DNA of 64,000 bases from contig NZ_JAEPJQ010000002.1 in assembly GCF_016827605.1 (NCBI RefSeq), forward strand, positions 620,001 through 684,000. Direction: 5' to 3'. Below the pieces are notes generated by a model, which saw nothing but the letters and a program-made list of their open reading frames with translations, made no database searches and had not been told where the DNA came from. This DNA is from Hyunsoonleella ulvae (GTDB taxonomy: Bacteria > Bacteroidota > Bacteroidia > Flavobacteriales > Flavobacteriaceae). The position numbers were made by a program, and so were the translations under genes. Shown here piece after piece: positions 62,971 to 64,000 of the stretch; within the stretch, counting starts at the first letter, position 1; the number at the start of each line of letters is the position of its first letter.

Positions 62971-64000
62971 TGTCGAGAAAACCTGTAGAACATATAAAGA
63001 TTCAAACTGACATCAGTTCTAATAACCCTGATGTAAAAACTTATGATACCGCAGAAGGCATCAATATAAAATCTTTATACTCTAAAGAGGATTTAAAGCA
63101 TATTGAACATCTAAATTTCGCAGCAGGCATACCACCTTATTTACGAGGGCCTTACAGTACCATGTATGTAAAACGACCATGGACCATTCGTCAGTATGCA
63201 GGATTTAGTACCGCCGAAGAGAGTAATACCTTTTACAGAAGAAATTTAGCCGCTGGTCAAAAAGGGCTATCCGTGGCTTTTGATTTGGCCACACATAGAG
63301 GTTACGACTCCGATCATGAACGCGTGGTGGGTGATGTAGGTAAAGCAGGAGTAGCCATAGACTCCGTGGAGGATATGAAAATACTCTTCGATCAAATTCC
63401 ACTAGATAAAATGTCGGTCTCTATGACCATGAATGGCGCAGTACTCCCCATTATGGCGTTTTACATTGTAGCCGCTGAAGAACAAGGTGTTACATTACAA
63501 GAGTTGTCAGGTACAATTCAAAATGATATTTTAAAGGAATTTATGGTGCGTAACACCTATATCTACCCGCCTACACCATCCATGAAAATTGTCTCTGATA
63601 TTTTTGAGTTTACCAGTAAACAAATGCCTAAGTTTAATAGCATTAGTATTTCTGGTTACCACATGCAAGAAGCTGGAGCTACCTGCGATATAGAGCTCGC
63701 TTATACTTTGGCAGATGGTTTAGAGTATTTAAAAACAGGAATAAAAGCTGGTATGGATATAGATACCTTTGCCCCTCGCCTGTCATTTTTCTGGGCTATT
63801 GGCATGAATCATTTTATGGAAATTGCTAAAATGCGAGCCGCACGAATGCTTTGGGCTAAAATTGTAAAACAATTTAACCCTAAAAACCCTAAATCCTTAG
63901 CATTGCGCACACATTGTCAAACTTCTGGATGGAGTTTAACCGAACAAGACCCGTTTAACAATGTTGCAAGAACGACAATAGAAGCCACTGCAGCAGCTTT
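62970..64000 (+). CDS. mutB: Methylmalonyl-CoA mutase large (alpha) subunit, 3' end off window
   Basis: The open frame runs from GTG at 62970, sharing a base with the previous stop (TAGTG), to the window end. Motifs [45 protein letters not shown] and [10 protein letters not shown] identify the acyl-CoA-binding TIM barrel of the catalytic subunit. The cobalamin-binding C-terminus lies beyond the window. The enzyme interconverts methylmalonyl-CoA and succinyl-CoA using adenosylcobalamin. A GTG start is accepted because the conserved N-terminus would be lost with later ATGs. Confidence 0.93.
   Translation, partial: MSRKPVEHIKIQTDISSNNPDVKTYDTAEGINIKSLYSKEDLKHIEHLNFAAGIPPYLRGPYSTMYVKRPWTIRQYAGFSTAEESNTFYRRNLAAGQKGLSVAFDLATHRGYDSDHERVVGDVGKAGVAIDSVEDMKILFDQIPLDKMSVSMTMNGAVLPIMAFYIVAAEEQGVTLQELSGTIQNDILKEFMVRNTYIYPPTPSMKIVSDIFEFTSKQMPKFNSISISGYHMQEAGATCDIELAYTLADGLEYLKTGIKAGMDIDTFAPRLSFFWAIGMNHFMEIAKMRAARMLWAKIVKQFNPKNPKSLALRTHCQTSGWSLTEQDPFNNVARTTIEATAAA

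Noticed and set aside
1-64000. CRISPR array, prophage or insertion sequence
   Set aside because: No regularly spaced repeats, transposase, integrase or phage structural gene was seen on either strand.

Overview
The window is AT-rich DNA from a member of the Bacteroidota, most likely a marine Flavobacteriaceae. The support is a SusC/SusD pair, many Bacteroidota-type lipoproteins, C-terminal type IX secretion (T9SS) sorting domains, Bacteroidota -7 promoter elements (TAnnTTTG), sulfatases, and a methylmalonyl-CoA mutase gene pair. No phage, insertion sequence or CRISPR array was seen.

Layout. (1) 1-9904, minus strand: a nitrate assimilation block, in transcription order nirB, nirD, a DUF4202 gene, a NarX-like histidine kinase, a RidA-family gene, a NarL-like response regulator and a nasA-type nitrate reductase that runs off the left edge. 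(2) 10034-15988, minus: a secreted glycan cluster of an Asp-box beta-propeller T9SS protein, a two-FN3 lipoprotein, a GH16 lipoprotein and a T9SS beta-sandwich protein. (3) 16316-22148: a complete trans-4-hydroxyproline catabolic operon (deaminase, 2-oxoglutarate semialdehyde dehydrogenase, epimerase, FAD dehydrogenase) divergent from an AraC regulator. (4) 22530-55071: a large polysaccharide utilization locus (PUL) with a surface lipoprotein, SusC, SusD, two GH30-type enzymes, three paralogous clan GH-A lipoproteins, two GH2 enzymes, three S1 sulfatases, an SGNH esterase-like protein, an MFS sugar porter and a DUF5107-TPR protein, plus an adjacent AraC regulator. (5) 55208-64000: a tRNA-Pro, then a plus-strand block of a TonB-dependent receptor, PQQ aldose dehydrogenase and cytochrome c, followed by udk, an FtsB/DivIC-like gene, mutA, two lipoproteins and mutB (cut by the window end).

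How it works together. The enzyme set suggests degradation of a sulfated galactose-rich glycan with beta-1,6-galactan-like parts. The nearby hydroxyproline pathway raises the possibility that the natural substrate is an algal arabinogalactan-protein or other hydroxyproline-rich glycoprotein; this is inference. The most concrete new signal is a direct repeat, TRGAYAA-N14-TRGAYAA (21 bp period). It occurs five times at a fixed 22-23 nt from a -7 element, upstream of five minus-strand genes spread over 43 kb. It links the separate GH16-cluster gene at 10184-11023 to the main PUL and looks like the operator of an AraC-type activator, most simply the one encoded at 54184-55071. Four of the five predicted transcription units end in hairpins downstream. 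Two neighbouring units are a tandem duplication that includes the operator and the terminator hairpin.
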